A stretch of 46,598 bases of DNA, taken from UBA9076 sp964418835 (lineage in GTDB: Bacteria > Bacillota_I > Bacilli_A > Erysipelotrichales > Erysipelotrichaceae). Every line of letters begins with the position of its first letter. The stretch's first letter is position 1. Location of the stretch: NCBI GenBank assembly GCA_964418835.1, contig CAYQNJ010000011.1:1-46598 (forward strand). The letters are read 5' to 3'. The notes beneath the pieces are model-generated. The model worked only from the letters and a program-made list of their open reading frames with translations. It had not been told where the DNA came from and ran no database searches. This document shows positions 25,421-34,792 of this stretch, piece by piece. Position numbers and translations under genes: made by a program.

Positions 25421-26926
25421 CTACTTATTATAAAATATTAATTTCATTTCAGGATTAATACCATAATATTGTTTAAATACATCCATATGGTATATATCAT
25501 CTTCTTCAATATCCGCAGAATGTATATAACCTTTAGGCATTCTAATAAGCCACGCTTCTTTAGAATCTGGATTATTAACATAGTATTCAATTTCACCATT
25601 TCTAATTTGTTGGATTGAATTTATAGTTTGATACTTATACATAAACTCTTTTGTTTTTAAACCAATTAACAATACAAAACAAAATAATATCACATATCTA
25701 ATGAACTTACCTATATCCAAACTAGATATTATAAATCCTATTAATATAAATATAAAATAAACAGTATATAAACTAGATCTATCTCCAAATATAGGACTAA
25801 TTAACATAACTAAATTAGCACTTCCACCTAGCATTATATATAAACTTGCTTCTAATGCACTATCTCTACTTAATCCTATCCAAATTGATACAAACAAGGA
25901 TATTACAAGTATTGGATAGAATATAGAAGTAAATAATAATGCAAAACTAGAAAATTCAATATCAAAGAATATTCTTAATATGTCAATATTAACCTTATCA
26001 AATAGAATAGGTAATATTGATATTAACATTGTAAATAAACTAATAATAATTAATAAATATCCAATTTTTTTATTTTCTTTAATTATCTTATAGTTCAACA
26101 AACTAAAACTTAGACCTAAACCAAACAACATATAATTATTTTTAATAAAGGTTAGATTCAAGAATGATTTCCAATTAAGTGATATTTGTTGGAAGATAGA
26201 CATACTTAGCCATTCTTGATTATCTCTATACAATCTATAAGTCGAACCTGGAGATATTCTTAAAGCTATTATTCCTAAAATACTTACAATTAATAAAACT
26301 ATAAACTTCTTAATATTTTTATCTTTATTAAAATAACAATAAATAATTATAAATATATTTAATAAAACTAATATTGCAGCTACATTTTCCATACATAAAG
26401 TAATATATATGTTTAATAAGATACTTAATATTATCATTATGTTATTAAACTCTTTATTTTCAAAAATAATTGGTTTTATTATATTTAAATATATTAACAA
26501 CATCATTAAAGGTACTACATAAGTACTACCCATTATCCATGTGTAAGTTTCTATTCTTAATGTATTTTGAACACTTAACATTAAACCTAAAATAACTACC
26601 ATTACCAGAATTTTATTCTTTTTAGCATTAATTAAACTAATTATTGAAATAAAAATAATAGTAAACATTAAAGGATTTAGAATATTCCACAACCATTTTC
26701 TAGGAGCTACTATAAATCCCCATAACTCACTAAAATATCTACCAGACCAAGAAAAATAAAATTTGAATGCATGCACAAAAGGATTGTTACTTCTTCCTAA
26801 TACTGCATATCCCCAATCATCCCCTGCTAAAGGAGTTAATTTAGTGATATAAAAAAACAACATAAAAACAAATATGCTTAATAATGCTAAAACTATTTTA
26901 GTTTGATGTTGTTTAATTAATTTCAT
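25421..26926 (-). CDS. Polytopic membrane protein, DUF6056/GT-C-like
   Basis: Protein of 501 residues with about 11 membrane segments. The first outside loop has PLAGDDWGYA with Asp36-Asp37, an acidic pair placed as in GT-C glycosyltransferases and in DUF6056 proteins, to which I assign it with moderate confidence. Such proteins are thought to use a polyprenyl-phosphate sugar on the outer face. A short C-terminal region (about residues 425-500) is probably soluble. ATG 26926 shares a base with the upstream GT4 TAA. It lies between the GT4 and the Wzy-like gene. No activity is proven for the family as far as I know. Confidence 0.72.
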   Translation of the reverse strand: MKLIKQHQTKIVLALLSIFVFMLFFYITKLTPLAGDDWGYAVLGRSNNPFVHAFKFYFSWSGRYFSELWGFIVAPRKWLWNILNPLMFTIIFISIISLINAKKNKILVMVVILGLMLSVQNTLRIETYTWIMGSTYVVPLMMLLIYLNIIKPIIFENKEFNNIMIILSILLNIYITLCMENVAAILVLLNIFIIIYCYFNKDKNIKKFIVLLIVSILGIIALRISPGSTYRLYRDNQEWLSMSIFQQISLNWKSFLNLTFIKNNYMLFGLGLSFSLLNYKIIKENKKIGYLLIIISLFTMLISILPILFDKVNIDILRIFFDIEFSSFALLFTSIFYPILVISLFVSIWIGLSRDSALEASLYIMLGGSANLVMLISPIFGDRSSLYTVYFIFILIGFIISSLDIGKFIRYVILFCFVLLIGLKTKEFMYKYQTINSIQQIRNGEIEYYVNNPDSKEAWLIRMPKGYIHSADIEEDDIYHMDVFKQYYGINPEMKLIFYNK

Positions 26927-28074
26927 TAGAAAACCTCAATAAACTCACTAAGTATTTTTTCATTTGGATAATCATATCCTTTCAAATACTCTTTCATTTC
27001 TTTTAATCTATCATAATCTTTTAAAGCATTATACAAACCTTCATTCAATGCTTCTTGATTGTTTTCAACTATATAACCATAATTTGGATCTATTATTTGT
27101 TCATCAACACCACTTACAAGAGTTGATAAAACTGGTGTTTGAGCAATTAAACTTTCATTTATTACAGTCGCAAAACCTTCATACAAACTTGGTAATACAA
27201 ATAAATCACATTGATTAATTAAACCATAAGGGTTCTTCATATAACCTAAAAAATGTACTGTAGTTAGATTTAAGTCAAAAACTTGTTTTCTAAGCTTTTC
27301 TTCTAACTCTCCTCCCCCTACTAAATAAAGATTATGATGAATGCCTTTATCAATTACATACTTATGTGCATTTATTAATCTATCTATACTTTTTTGAAAA
27401 TGAAATCTAGCCACAGATACAATATTTATACCTTCACTAATTTCAATTTTATTTTCTATCATATCTTTCTTAATTCTATCCACGTCCATAAGATTATGTA
27501 TAGATATACCATTATCTATTTCAAATACATGTTTATATGCTTCAATTGCTTGTTTAGAATCAGCGATATTTAAATCAATATACTTTAAAGACTCTTTTAC
27601 AAGGTTCATATGTCTTTTTGAGTAATTACAAACACTATAATCAGTTAATACCCAATTAATCTTCTTTTTACTTTTTCCAAAAGCAGTAAATATTGTACAA
27701 AATCCTTCTTTTGCAGCGACTTCTATATCATAAGGATTTTGATCTAATACTTCTCTTTCTTTTGTAATTTTTTTCTTTATTAAACCTGTTTTCATATAAA
27801 ACAATAGTCTAAGTTTAGATAGTATAGATGAGATATCAAATTTCTTTACAATTTCAGCTAAAGGTTGATCTACAGTCCTAAAGAAACTATTACCTCCAAT
27901 AACTTTGACATTAGATGGAATTTCATTCAACAAAAGACCTGTTTTATGTAATACTAAACAGTCAATCTCATATTTATCTTCTGGTAGGTTAGCCATAAGA
28001 GTATTTAAAACTCTAGCTACTCCTCCCATTTCCATTTCATCATTCACAAAAAGTATTCTTTTCTTACTTGTCAT
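26926..28074 (-). CDS. Glycosyltransferase family 4
   Basis: GT-B retaining glycosyltransferase of 382 residues, the only clear GT4 in the window. It has the N-terminal glycine loop EMGGVARVL (15-23), VARFHFQKSIDRLI near 221 with the donor-phosphate Arg/Lys, FLGYMKNP near 275, and the E-x7-E motif with Glu299 and Glu307. It should add a sugar with retained anomeric configuration to the lipid-linked repeat on the cytoplasmic side. ATG 28074 overlaps the upstream GT2 by 11 nt, with a weak ribosome site, so it probably depends on coupled translation. Sugar unknown. Confidence 0.93.
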   Translation of the reverse strand: MTSKKRILFVNDEMEMGGVARVLNTLMANLPEDKYEIDCLVLHKTGLLLNEIPSNVKVIGGNSFFRTVDQPLAEIVKKFDISSILSKLRLLFYMKTGLIKKKITKEREVLDQNPYDIEVAAKEGFCTIFTAFGKSKKKINWVLTDYSVCNYSKRHMNLVKESLKYIDLNIADSKQAIEAYKHVFEIDNGISIHNLMDVDRIKKDMIENKIEISEGINIVSVARFHFQKSIDRLINAHKYVIDKGIHHNLYLVGGGELEEKLRKQVFDLNLTTVHFLGYMKNPYGLINQCDLFVLPSLYEGFATVINESLIAQTPVLSTLVSGVDEQIIDPNYGYIVENNQEALNEGLYNALKDYDRLKEMKEYLKGYDYPNEKILSEFIEVF

Positions 28075-29026
28075 ATATCTTTAACACCAAATCCTCTAAC
28101 TTTAGTCCTAAAAGACTAAATATAATCTTTTTCTTTTTATCATAGTTTTTTAAAGTAAAATCACTTTTCCAATTAGGATAATGTTTCTTTAATAATTCCA
28201 TGTTTTTTCTTAAATATTGTTTTCTAATAGATTTATCATCAAAATCCTTGATTCTAATAGTAGTTAAATCTAATCCATGAATAATATACAAATGATATAA
28301 CTCATTAATTATATTTTGTTCATTACCATGAGATTTCACATAATCAATACAATCAGAAATTGCAGTATATATATCAAAAATCTTTTCACTTGCAGTATGA
28401 GCTATACTTCCACTTCTTTGATAATAGATATAAAATGCTCTATCAACCTTAACAATTTTTTTAGATTTATACAATATCTTTGGAATACTCGCTAAATCTT
28501 CATAGTATTTACCAACTGGAAATCTAACATCATTAAACATTGTACGTAAATAAAGTTTGTTACAAGCACTATTATTAATACCAATTAATCTAGGTTCTTC
28601 TTTTACAACACCATAGGTAAATAATCCCCCACTAGCAAACACTTCTCTTCCATCATCATATAGATACTTCATATCACATACAGCAACATCAGCATCTTTC
28701 TTTTCTATTGCATTTATCATTGTTTCAAACATCAATAAATCCACAAAATCATCACTATCTATAAAAGCCAAATACTTACCAGTAGCTCTATCTAATCCAT
28801 AGTTTCTTGCATCTGATAAACCACCATTTTCTTTTGTAAATAGTTTTATTCTTTCATCTTTCTTTTCATACTCTAAAGAAATATCAAAAGACTTATCCTT
28901 AGACCCATCATTCACTAGAATAATTTCTAAATTTTTATATGTTTGATTAATAATTGACTCTATACATTTTGAGATATAATCCTCAACATTATATATAGGT
29001 ACAATTACACTTATTAACGAATTCAT
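28064..29026 (-). CDS. Glycosyltransferase family 2
   Basis: GT-A glycosyltransferase, 320 residues, first gene of the 29.0-21.5 kb operon. ISVIVPIYNVEDY opens it; VNDGSKDKS near residue 38, ENGGLSDARN near 66, DSDD at 90-93 and KYYEDLASIP later complete the fold. The C-terminal YPNWKSD stretch and basic tail are of the same type as in the GT2s at 7815 and 22886. ATG 29026 has AGGTGA before it and an extended -10 about 16 nt upstream. As the leading GT2 it could add the second sugar of a repeat, but no donor can be assigned. Confidence 0.92.
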   Translation of the reverse strand: MNSLISVIVPIYNVEDYISKCIESIINQTYKNLEIILVNDGSKDKSFDISLEYEKKDERIKLFTKENGGLSDARNYGLDRATGKYLAFIDSDDFVDLLMFETMINAIEKKDADVAVCDMKYLYDDGREVFASGGLFTYGVVKEEPRLIGINNSACNKLYLRTMFNDVRFPVGKYYEDLASIPKILYKSKKIVKVDRAFYIYYQRSGSIAHTASEKIFDIYTAISDCIDYVKSHGNEQNIINELYHLYIIHGLDLTTIRIKDFDDKSIRKQYLRKNMELLKKHYPNWKSDFTLKNYDKKKKIIFSLLGLKLEDLVLKIYDK

Positions 29027-29041
29027 TTAATCACCTATTCA

Positions 29042-29050
29042 ATTATAACA
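29042..29050 (-). promoter_or_regulatory. Extended -10 promoter of the 29.0-21.5 kb operon
   Basis: TGTTATAAT on the minus strand is a perfect TGnTATAAT, 16 nt before the GT2 start and directly behind the gtrA terminator. The -35 position falls within the terminator hairpin, so readthrough and initiation may influence each other. Confidence 0.6.
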
Positions 29051-29073
29051 AAAAAAGATTATATTTAATCTTT
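29051..29073 (-). terminator. Rho-independent terminator after gtrA-like gene
   Basis: On the minus strand AAAGATTA / TAATCTTT with a 4-nt loop runs into a stretch of T. The gtrA-like stop codon lies inside the stem. Confidence 0.78.
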
Positions 29074-29472
29074 CTTTTCTAAGAATATCTTTCTAGATAT
29101 AAAGTTATAAACCATAACTACAGCGGTCGCAATGATTTTAGCTATTGTATAAGGCATTAAGTTAGTTCCATCTACTAGTAACCACATAACAATAGTATTA
29201 ATTATTAAGCCTATAACACTTAGTATTATAAACATCGCAAATGTTTGAGTCTTACTTTTTTCTTTATCTACTTCAAATACCCAAACAGTAGACATAACAT
29301 AGTTGTAAATTACTGAAACACAAAATGAAATGACACTAGAAACTAAGTAATTTATATTAAATACTTCAGTCAAAAATACCATTACTAGATAATCAATCAC
29401 AAATGCAGTACCACCCACAAAAATAAACTTAACAATTTGTTTAAATAGTTTACTCTTTAAAAACTTTTCCAT
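29065..29472 (-). CDS. GtrA family membrane protein
   Basis: Small membrane protein of 135 residues with four helices, of the GtrA/GtcA family. Members are thought to flip or assist movement of undecaprenyl-phosphate-linked monosaccharides for glycosylation outside the cell. The FIFVGGTAFVIDYLVM stretch near residue 17 and the C-terminal YNFISRKIFLEKK are typical. ATG 29472 has AAAGGAG lying at the end of the upstream gene. It closes the operon that starts with a polyprenyl-phosphate-sugar-type GT2 (37324) and YfhO (34789), the three parts of a known glycosylation scheme. Confidence 0.93.
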   Translation of the reverse strand: MEKFLKSKLFKQIVKFIFVGGTAFVIDYLVMVFLTEVFNINYLVSSVISFCVSVIYNYVMSTVWVFEVDKEKSKTQTFAMFIILSVIGLIINTIVMWLLVDGTNLMPYTIAKIIATAVVMVYNFISRKIFLEKKD

Positions 29473-29474
29473 AA

Positions 29475-31538
29475 TTACTCCTTTACTACCTTTTTAACTT
29501 TATAATGTGACCCTGTAAAATATGTAACTGTACAAGGATCGCTTGATTTATCAAATTCAGAATTTTCCCAATATTCTAATAGTACATAGTCAATACCATA
29601 GTTTTCTTGTAAGAAGGTACAAGTTAACTCATATTGAGGAACTATTCCATCATTAATCCAAGGATAATGACGTCTTGCGATATGATAAAATGTCTCATTA
29701 AGTCTTGTTTCAACATAATAATTATCTCTTGATGTAAATATCTGATAAATGTTAGGCATGTAAGTTCTTAAGGCACTTGTTTGAGATATTACAACTATTT
29801 GCCATTTATCATAATTATCTTCTTTAACTAGTTTTGATAATTCAGCTATAGCTTGAATTTCATTTTGACTAATCTTTTCGTATGGTGTTGTTTGTTTACC
29901 ACCTGTTATATAAAACGAATATAATCCATCCTTATATTCCATAAATGAGAACATATTGCCTAATATAACAACAACCACTATTGTAATATTTAATATTATC
30001 TTACCTAATTTATTCCAATCTAAGAATTTATAAACCGCCATAAACATCATAATTTCTGTAAAAGGATTAAATACCACTTCTATTAACCTATAATAAACTA
30101 TTCCAGTAATAGAAAAAGCAATGGTAGAAGTAAATAGAGGATTTAAGAATATTAATAAAGTAATTAATAATAATATCCTTATAAACTTATCTTCTATATT
30201 TTTACTATTTAATACAATTAGTACTAATCCAACCCATCTTATTATATTAAAAATGTTATCTAATATATTTGAATAAATAAAATAGTAGTCTTTTATCATG
30301 TCATATTTTTGATGGTCCTCAAAGAAATGAGCATAGTTAGCCACAAAACCTTCAGTCATGAAATTTAAATAAAGTGAAACTATTCCTAAAAATATTGGAA
30401 ATATAATAAATGTAATTACCTTTATATGTTTAATAAAGAAATCATCTAAGAAATACATTGATCTTCTAATAGGTTTAAATAATCTTCCTATATAAATAAC
30501 ACCTAAAAATAAAAGACCTCCTACAAGTATTACTGGATACACTTTACCAAACATTATTACCCCATATGCTGCAATAGGTAATACAAATGTAAACATATCA
30601 AATATTATCTTCTCTTTTTCAATCATAAATAAATAAACTGCAAGAGAAAACATGATTACAAAAGATACAAATAAATAACTACTTGTAAAAGATAAGCCAG
30701 CAGTAATTATAATTGGAAACAAATATTTTATTTCTTCATTTTTTTCTTTTAACCATCTATATATCCAGAATATCAATACAGCTCCTAATAATGCTCTAAA
30801 TGTATTACCATAGAAACTAAATGCAATCTTCCAATAATAAAAATTTGCATAAAATAATAAATAAAGACCTAAAACATATTTAAACCATTTGTCTTTAAAT
30901 TCAAAATATTCTAATAGATTTACAATAAAAAATGATGAAATAAAGCTATATATTAATCCTAACCCCCATATACTAACAGTTATATTAGCAACATTACTAC
31001 CTATATTTAATACATAGACATTAGCATTTATTAACCAACACAAGAATGATCCAAAGTGATACCATCCTTGGTATAAATAATATATATCCCATTCATGACC
31101 TTTTAAACCAGTTACTGGGTTAAACATATTTAACTTTGTAGCATTAATATTTTGGACAATATAATTTAGGTAAGTAGCCGCATCTGAAAATTCAATATCT
31201 ATAAATGTTTGTGAACTTACCAAAGAAAATATAATTACGCTTAAAATAACTATTAAAGTTTGTTTTTTAAATAATTCTTTTTTTACTTCTGAAAAATTAT
31301 CAACAACAAAATATAAGCCTATTAACAATAATAAAATACTAACTACAATTATATAAACAAAGGATAAATTAAATATTTGTGCAGGATAATATAAAATCTG
31401 TAAAGCACAAAAGAATACTACAAATCCTGTGACAGTAGAAAACTTATTCTCTTTTACATTTATAAATTTTGTTGTTTCTATTCCTATTGCAGTACAAATA
31501 ATCATAAAAACTAACACAAATAAAACTATTCTTAGCAT
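29475..31538 (-). CDS. Large polytopic membrane protein, probably DUF6077/GT-C-like
   Basis: 687-residue protein with about 14 membrane segments and a soluble C-terminal domain of some 150 residues. FSDAATYLNYIVQN near residue 117, in the first large outside loop, has an acidic residue placed as in GT-C enzymes. The C-terminal domain (QIVVISQTSALRTYMPN, then QENYGIDYVLLEYWENS) matches in layout the partial gene at 45094, so the two are paralogues. I place it tentatively in DUF6077. ATG 31538 shares its A with the flippase TAA. Its neighbour gtrA-like gene hints at use of a lipid-P-sugar donor. Function is not established. Confidence 0.75.
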   Translation of the reverse strand: MLRIVLFVLVFMIICTAIGIETTKFINVKENKFSTVTGFVVFFCALQILYYPAQIFNLSFVYIIVVSILLLLIGLYFVVDNFSEVKKELFKKQTLIVILSVIIFSLVSSQTFIDIEFSDAATYLNYIVQNINATKLNMFNPVTGLKGHEWDIYYLYQGWYHFGSFLCWLINANVYVLNIGSNVANITVSIWGLGLIYSFISSFFIVNLLEYFEFKDKWFKYVLGLYLLFYANFYYWKIAFSFYGNTFRALLGAVLIFWIYRWLKEKNEEIKYLFPIIITAGLSFTSSYLFVSFVIMFSLAVYLFMIEKEKIIFDMFTFVLPIAAYGVIMFGKVYPVILVGGLLFLGVIYIGRLFKPIRRSMYFLDDFFIKHIKVITFIIFPIFLGIVSLYLNFMTEGFVANYAHFFEDHQKYDMIKDYYFIYSNILDNIFNIIRWVGLVLIVLNSKNIEDKFIRILLLITLLIFLNPLFTSTIAFSITGIVYYRLIEVVFNPFTEIMMFMAVYKFLDWNKLGKIILNITIVVVVILGNMFSFMEYKDGLYSFYITGGKQTTPYEKISQNEIQAIAELSKLVKEDNYDKWQIVVISQTSALRTYMPNIYQIFTSRDNYYVETRLNETFYHIARRHYPWINDGIVPQYELTCTFLQENYGIDYVLLEYWENSEFDKSSDPCTVTYFTGSHYKVKKVVKE

Positions 31539-32770
31539 TAATGTACCCTCTTTAATTTTGAATCAAAAAATAATATTAATAAAGCAATAAATGTAAATGT
31601 AAGATTCGCTAAAATCAATATTTTAGAAATACTGTTTAAATCATTAGGATCAACCATGTAGTTAGATAATATATAACAAGCTATAACACTAATAATTGAA
31701 CAAAACAACTGTTCTTTATTCTTTTTTAATATTACGAATAATTGACTAAATATCCATGTAATTCCTAATGTAACTCCACTAATTATTGCCCAATACATAT
31801 ATGTATAATATGGTGCTATATCAGCCCCATAAACTAACCCTATTACAAACTTACCTAGGAAAAATACAAGTATTTCTGCAATTAAACCTAATGATATAGC
31901 TAATGCAAATAAAGTAAATAACTTCTTTAAGAATGATTTAGTTCTTTTAGCATTGTAATCCTTAGCCATATATGGCGCAAATGCTACATTGACTATTTGT
32001 ATTACTAATTGTAAGAAAACTATTATCGTGTAGATGGTTAGATATATTCCTAGTTTCCCAATATCTCCCACCTGTGCATATTTAATTCTTGGAATAGTGG
32101 TAGTTAATGCACTTAACATTTCAAAGCCCATAATGGGCATGGTTAGCCACATAACTTTCTTTACATGTTCTATATTTAGTTCAAATTTAAAACCAAACAT
32201 TTTATTAAATTTTCTAAAGTTATAGAATAATAAAACTCCTAATGTGACTATGTTTATTATTATTAAGCCAAGTATCAAGTTTTTTGTAATATATATAGAT
32301 ATAAAAAAACCAAATAAAAGTAAAACAGATCTTATCATCATTGATTTCGCATTAATATCCATTTTTAATTCTTTTTGATTAAAGCAATCAATTAACTCTA
32401 TTAATGCTTCACTAAACTTGAAAAACGAATATAAAACTATAACCCAGTTTTGATAAGTATTAAACTTACTAGTAAATATATAGAATATCATACCTACTAT
32501 CGCAAGAAATATCGCAATTAACCTAACAATTGTATAATCAGCGTAAGTAAAACCATAGTCCTCATCAGATACGATAAAACTCCTCAAACCCCATAAAGCA
32601 ACACCATAAAGTGTTGCGCCTATTGTCATCGCTATACCATAATATCCTGACTCTATATCACCTAATACTCTTAATACCAAAAAACTCAATAGCCATAAAG
32701 CTATGTTATATAAAACCATACCAATGGTTGTATAAGATAAATTTGATATTAAACTACTTTTATTTTTCAT
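31538..32770 (-). CDS. Flippase-type oligosaccharide transporter
   Basis: Third flippase-like protein, 410 residues with about 12 hydrophobic segments. It is shorter than the two at 6267 and 10781 and differs in sequence. SGYYGIAMTIGA near 40 and TMPIMGFEMLSALTTTIPR in the middle are like lipopolysaccharide/teichoic-acid exporters of the MVF clan. The ATG at 32770 is preferred over a TTG six codons earlier; its ribosome site is weak (AGGTTGG). It lies between a HAD phosphatase and the large membrane protein, so it may move a different lipid-linked sugar from the other two flippases. The family call rests on topology. Confidence 0.78.
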   Translation of the reverse strand: MKNKSSLISNLSYTTIGMVLYNIALWLLSFLVLRVLGDIESGYYGIAMTIGATLYGVALWGLRSFIVSDEDYGFTYADYTIVRLIAIFLAIVGMIFYIFTSKFNTYQNWVIVLYSFFKFSEALIELIDCFNQKELKMDINAKSMMIRSVLLLFGFFISIYITKNLILGLIIINIVTLGVLLFYNFRKFNKMFGFKFELNIEHVKKVMWLTMPIMGFEMLSALTTTIPRIKYAQVGDIGKLGIYLTIYTIIVFLQLVIQIVNVAFAPYMAKDYNAKRTKSFLKKLFTLFALAISLGLIAEILVFFLGKFVIGLVYGADIAPYYTYMYWAIISGVTLGITWIFSQLFVILKKNKEQLFCSIISVIACYILSNYMVDPNDLNSISKILILANLTFTFIALLILFFDSKLKRVH

Positions 32771-32798
32771 AATATTCCAACCTAACAATTAGTATACC

Positions 32799-33359
32799 TT
32801 AGATTTTCCAATTAGTAACCTTACCATTATCAATAAAAAATGCTTTTTTAGATAATTTAGCCATTGGAGTATCAGACAAGGAATCCGAATAAAATTCATC
32901 TACCACTTTATCTCCATACTCTAATTTATACCTTTTAACTTTTTCTTCCCCATAACAATTTAAACCAGTATACTTACCTGTTTTTTTATCAACTTTTGAC
33001 GCAATAAGATTATTCACATTAATTCTATCTAAGAAAGACTTAACTAAGAAATACGGTGATGCGGATATTATTAAATCATCTTCTTTTTGTTGGTTTAAAT
33101 ACCAAGGTTCAATCTTATCTATATTTTCACTTACAAATATTTCAAGTTCTTTATCAATATCCTTTATAAACCTAAAGAATTTGTATAACCTTTCCTTATA
33201 TGTAGTCTTATCAATAATTTTAAATAAAAACAATAATCCATTTAATCCAATCCTTGGTAAATCTAATAAACATATAGGATACTTTTTAAATATATAAAAT
33301 ACAAAGTTTTGAGTACTATCTTCTTTATATATAGTTTTATCAAAATCATAAACATTCAT
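32799..33359 (-). CDS. HAD-IB family phosphatase
   Basis: HAD hydrolase of 186 residues. Motif I is DFDKT with Asp5 nucleophile and Asp7; motif II is SAS near 99-101; the family Lys is in GEEK near 140; motif III is DSLSD with Asp159 and Asp163. This is the phosphoserine-phosphatase-like IB branch. There is no signal peptide or clear transmembrane helix, although residues 28-47 are hydrophobic and could sit at the membrane. Position between the SGNH gene and the flippase suggests a phosphate is removed from a lipid or sugar intermediate of this pathway. ATG 33359 has TAGGGA. Substrate unknown. Confidence 0.85.
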   Translation of the reverse strand: MNVYDFDKTIYKEDSTQNFVFYIFKKYPICLLDLPRIGLNGLLFLFKIIDKTTYKERLYKFFRFIKDIDKELEIFVSENIDKIEPWYLNQQKEDDLIISASPYFLVKSFLDRINVNNLIASKVDKKTGKYTGLNCYGEEKVKRYKLEYGDKVVDEFYSDSLSDTPMAKLSKKAFFIDNGKVTNWKI

Positions 33360-33367
33360 AATTATCC

Positions 33368-34792
33368 CTACCTATCCCTATGTATATATAAACTTCCTTC
33401 TGTGTCCAAACAAAATGTATCAATTAAAGTACCTGTAGATTCATCAATAATAGTAACACATGCATAGTTATTAGCCACATTTACTCCTTGATTATTTAAA
33501 TTTACATAACCATTTGATTCTACCAAATATTTTTGATTATTAATAATAAATTCTTTAGAAAAATATTCATCACTATAATACTCTTCTACCCTTTTTCCAT
33601 CATCTACCTTAATAATCATTTTTTTATTATAATTATTTTCAAAATCAAAGCCTATCTTATTTAAAATCACTTTATCATTATAAGATAATAAATTACCTGG
33701 AAAATAATTGTAACTTAATAGAAGAGTTTGATCTTTCTCTTTTACATAGTCCATTAACTTATTTAGGTTAAATTCATGTGAGTATACAATCTGTTTTAGT
33801 TTTATTACTTGATTATGGTACTTAGAAGAATAATCTATATAGTTTTTTGATATTTCATAATTATCATTTATATACTTAGACAAATGATTTGTAAGTTTTA
33901 AAGATCCTCTTACATTTGAATGCCAAGTATCACCATCTATATCAAATACATAGTTTATTTCTTCTTTAATATCATTATAGTTTATAAAGTTTATATTATT
34001 AATATCACTATATTCTTTAATACTTTCATAAATTCCATTATCCTTATCACTTAAATAATAAGGTGTCTTTATAAGTAATAACTCTGAATTATTTTCTATA
34101 CATAATTCTTTTATTTTATTTAAATATTCTAATTCTTTTTTTCCTATTTCATGTTTGACTTTTGTATCAATAGTAATGTTATTAACAACATCACTAAAAT
34201 TACTACCATATGTATAACCAAAAGATCCTAATTCATATTGATTTCTTAAATTAAAATCATTTAATTTAATGTCATGCCATCTTTCTTTATAGAAAGAAAT
34301 ATCAAATATATTATATAAGATAGATTCATTAGAAAAAATATCATAATAAGCTTCAATTTTAACTGAAGAAGTTTTCATATTTTCAATATTCACTCTATAT
34401 ATACCTTTAGTCTTGCAGGCATTTACACTGTCACTCAATCCAAAAACATCTAGTACAACAAGTCTTGGTTTTTGGCTTTGATATGCTTCTTTTAAAAGAT
34501 AATATGATACCTCTATAGGCTGACACTCTCCACCTCTTATATAGCTATTTAAACCAGTTTCTTCATATAAAACACCCGGATTTATACCATAATACATATG
34601 ACTAGATCCTAAAAGTAGAATATCTAAAGAATTATTCTTTAAATTATAAAACTCTAATAATTTAGACTTAGTATCATTATCAATATCATATCTATCAGGT
34701 CTAAAAACATTTGATAAATATAATGCAACACTTATTGAAATAATTAACAAAACAGATACTTTTAATATAGATTTTAATATTATCTTTATCAT
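33368..34792 (-). CDS. Membrane-anchored SGNH-hydrolase-like protein
   Basis: 474-residue surface protein with one N-terminal helix (about 10-28). GSSH at 62-65 stands where SGNH/GDSL enzymes keep the nucleophilic serine, and DTWH at 288-291 supplies the Asp/His pair, as in DltD- and AlgJ-like acyl-transfer proteins. The C-terminal 150 residues are beta-rich and not recognised. Its ATG overlaps the TGA of the YfhO gene (ATGA), so the two are made together and probably modify the same polymer. No MBOAT is next to it on this strand; the plus-strand MBOAT at 39652 is about 5 kb away and already has its own DHHW partner. Acyl transferase or esterase cannot be separated by eye. Confidence 0.78.
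   Translation of the reverse strand: MIKIILKSILKVSVLLIISISVALYLSNVFRPDRYDIDNDTKSKLLEFYNLKNNSLDILLLGSSHMYYGINPGVLYEETGLNSYIRGGECQPIEVSYYLLKEAYQSQKPRLVVLDVFGLSDSVNACKTKGIYRVNIENMKTSSVKIEAYYDIFSNESILYNIFDISFYKERWHDIKLNDFNLRNQYELGSFGYTYGSNFSDVVNNITIDTKVKHEIGKKELEYLNKIKELCIENNSELLLIKTPYYLSDKDNGIYESIKEYSDINNINFINYNDIKEEINYVFDIDGDTWHSNVRGSLKLTNHLSKYINDNYEISKNYIDYSSKYHNQVIKLKQIVYSHEFNLNKLMDYVKEKDQTLLLSYNYFPGNLLSYNDKVILNKIGFDFENNYNKKMIIKVDDGKRVEEYYSDEYFSKEFIINNQKYLVESNGYVNLNNQGVNVANNYACVTIIDESTGTLIDTFCLDTEGSLYIHRDR

Noticed and set aside
26964..27218. Plus-strand open frame opposite the GT4 gene
   Set aside because: It lies wholly inside a well-supported glycosyltransferase on the other strand, with a composition typical of an antisense shadow. 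The same holds for the other short opposite-strand frames.
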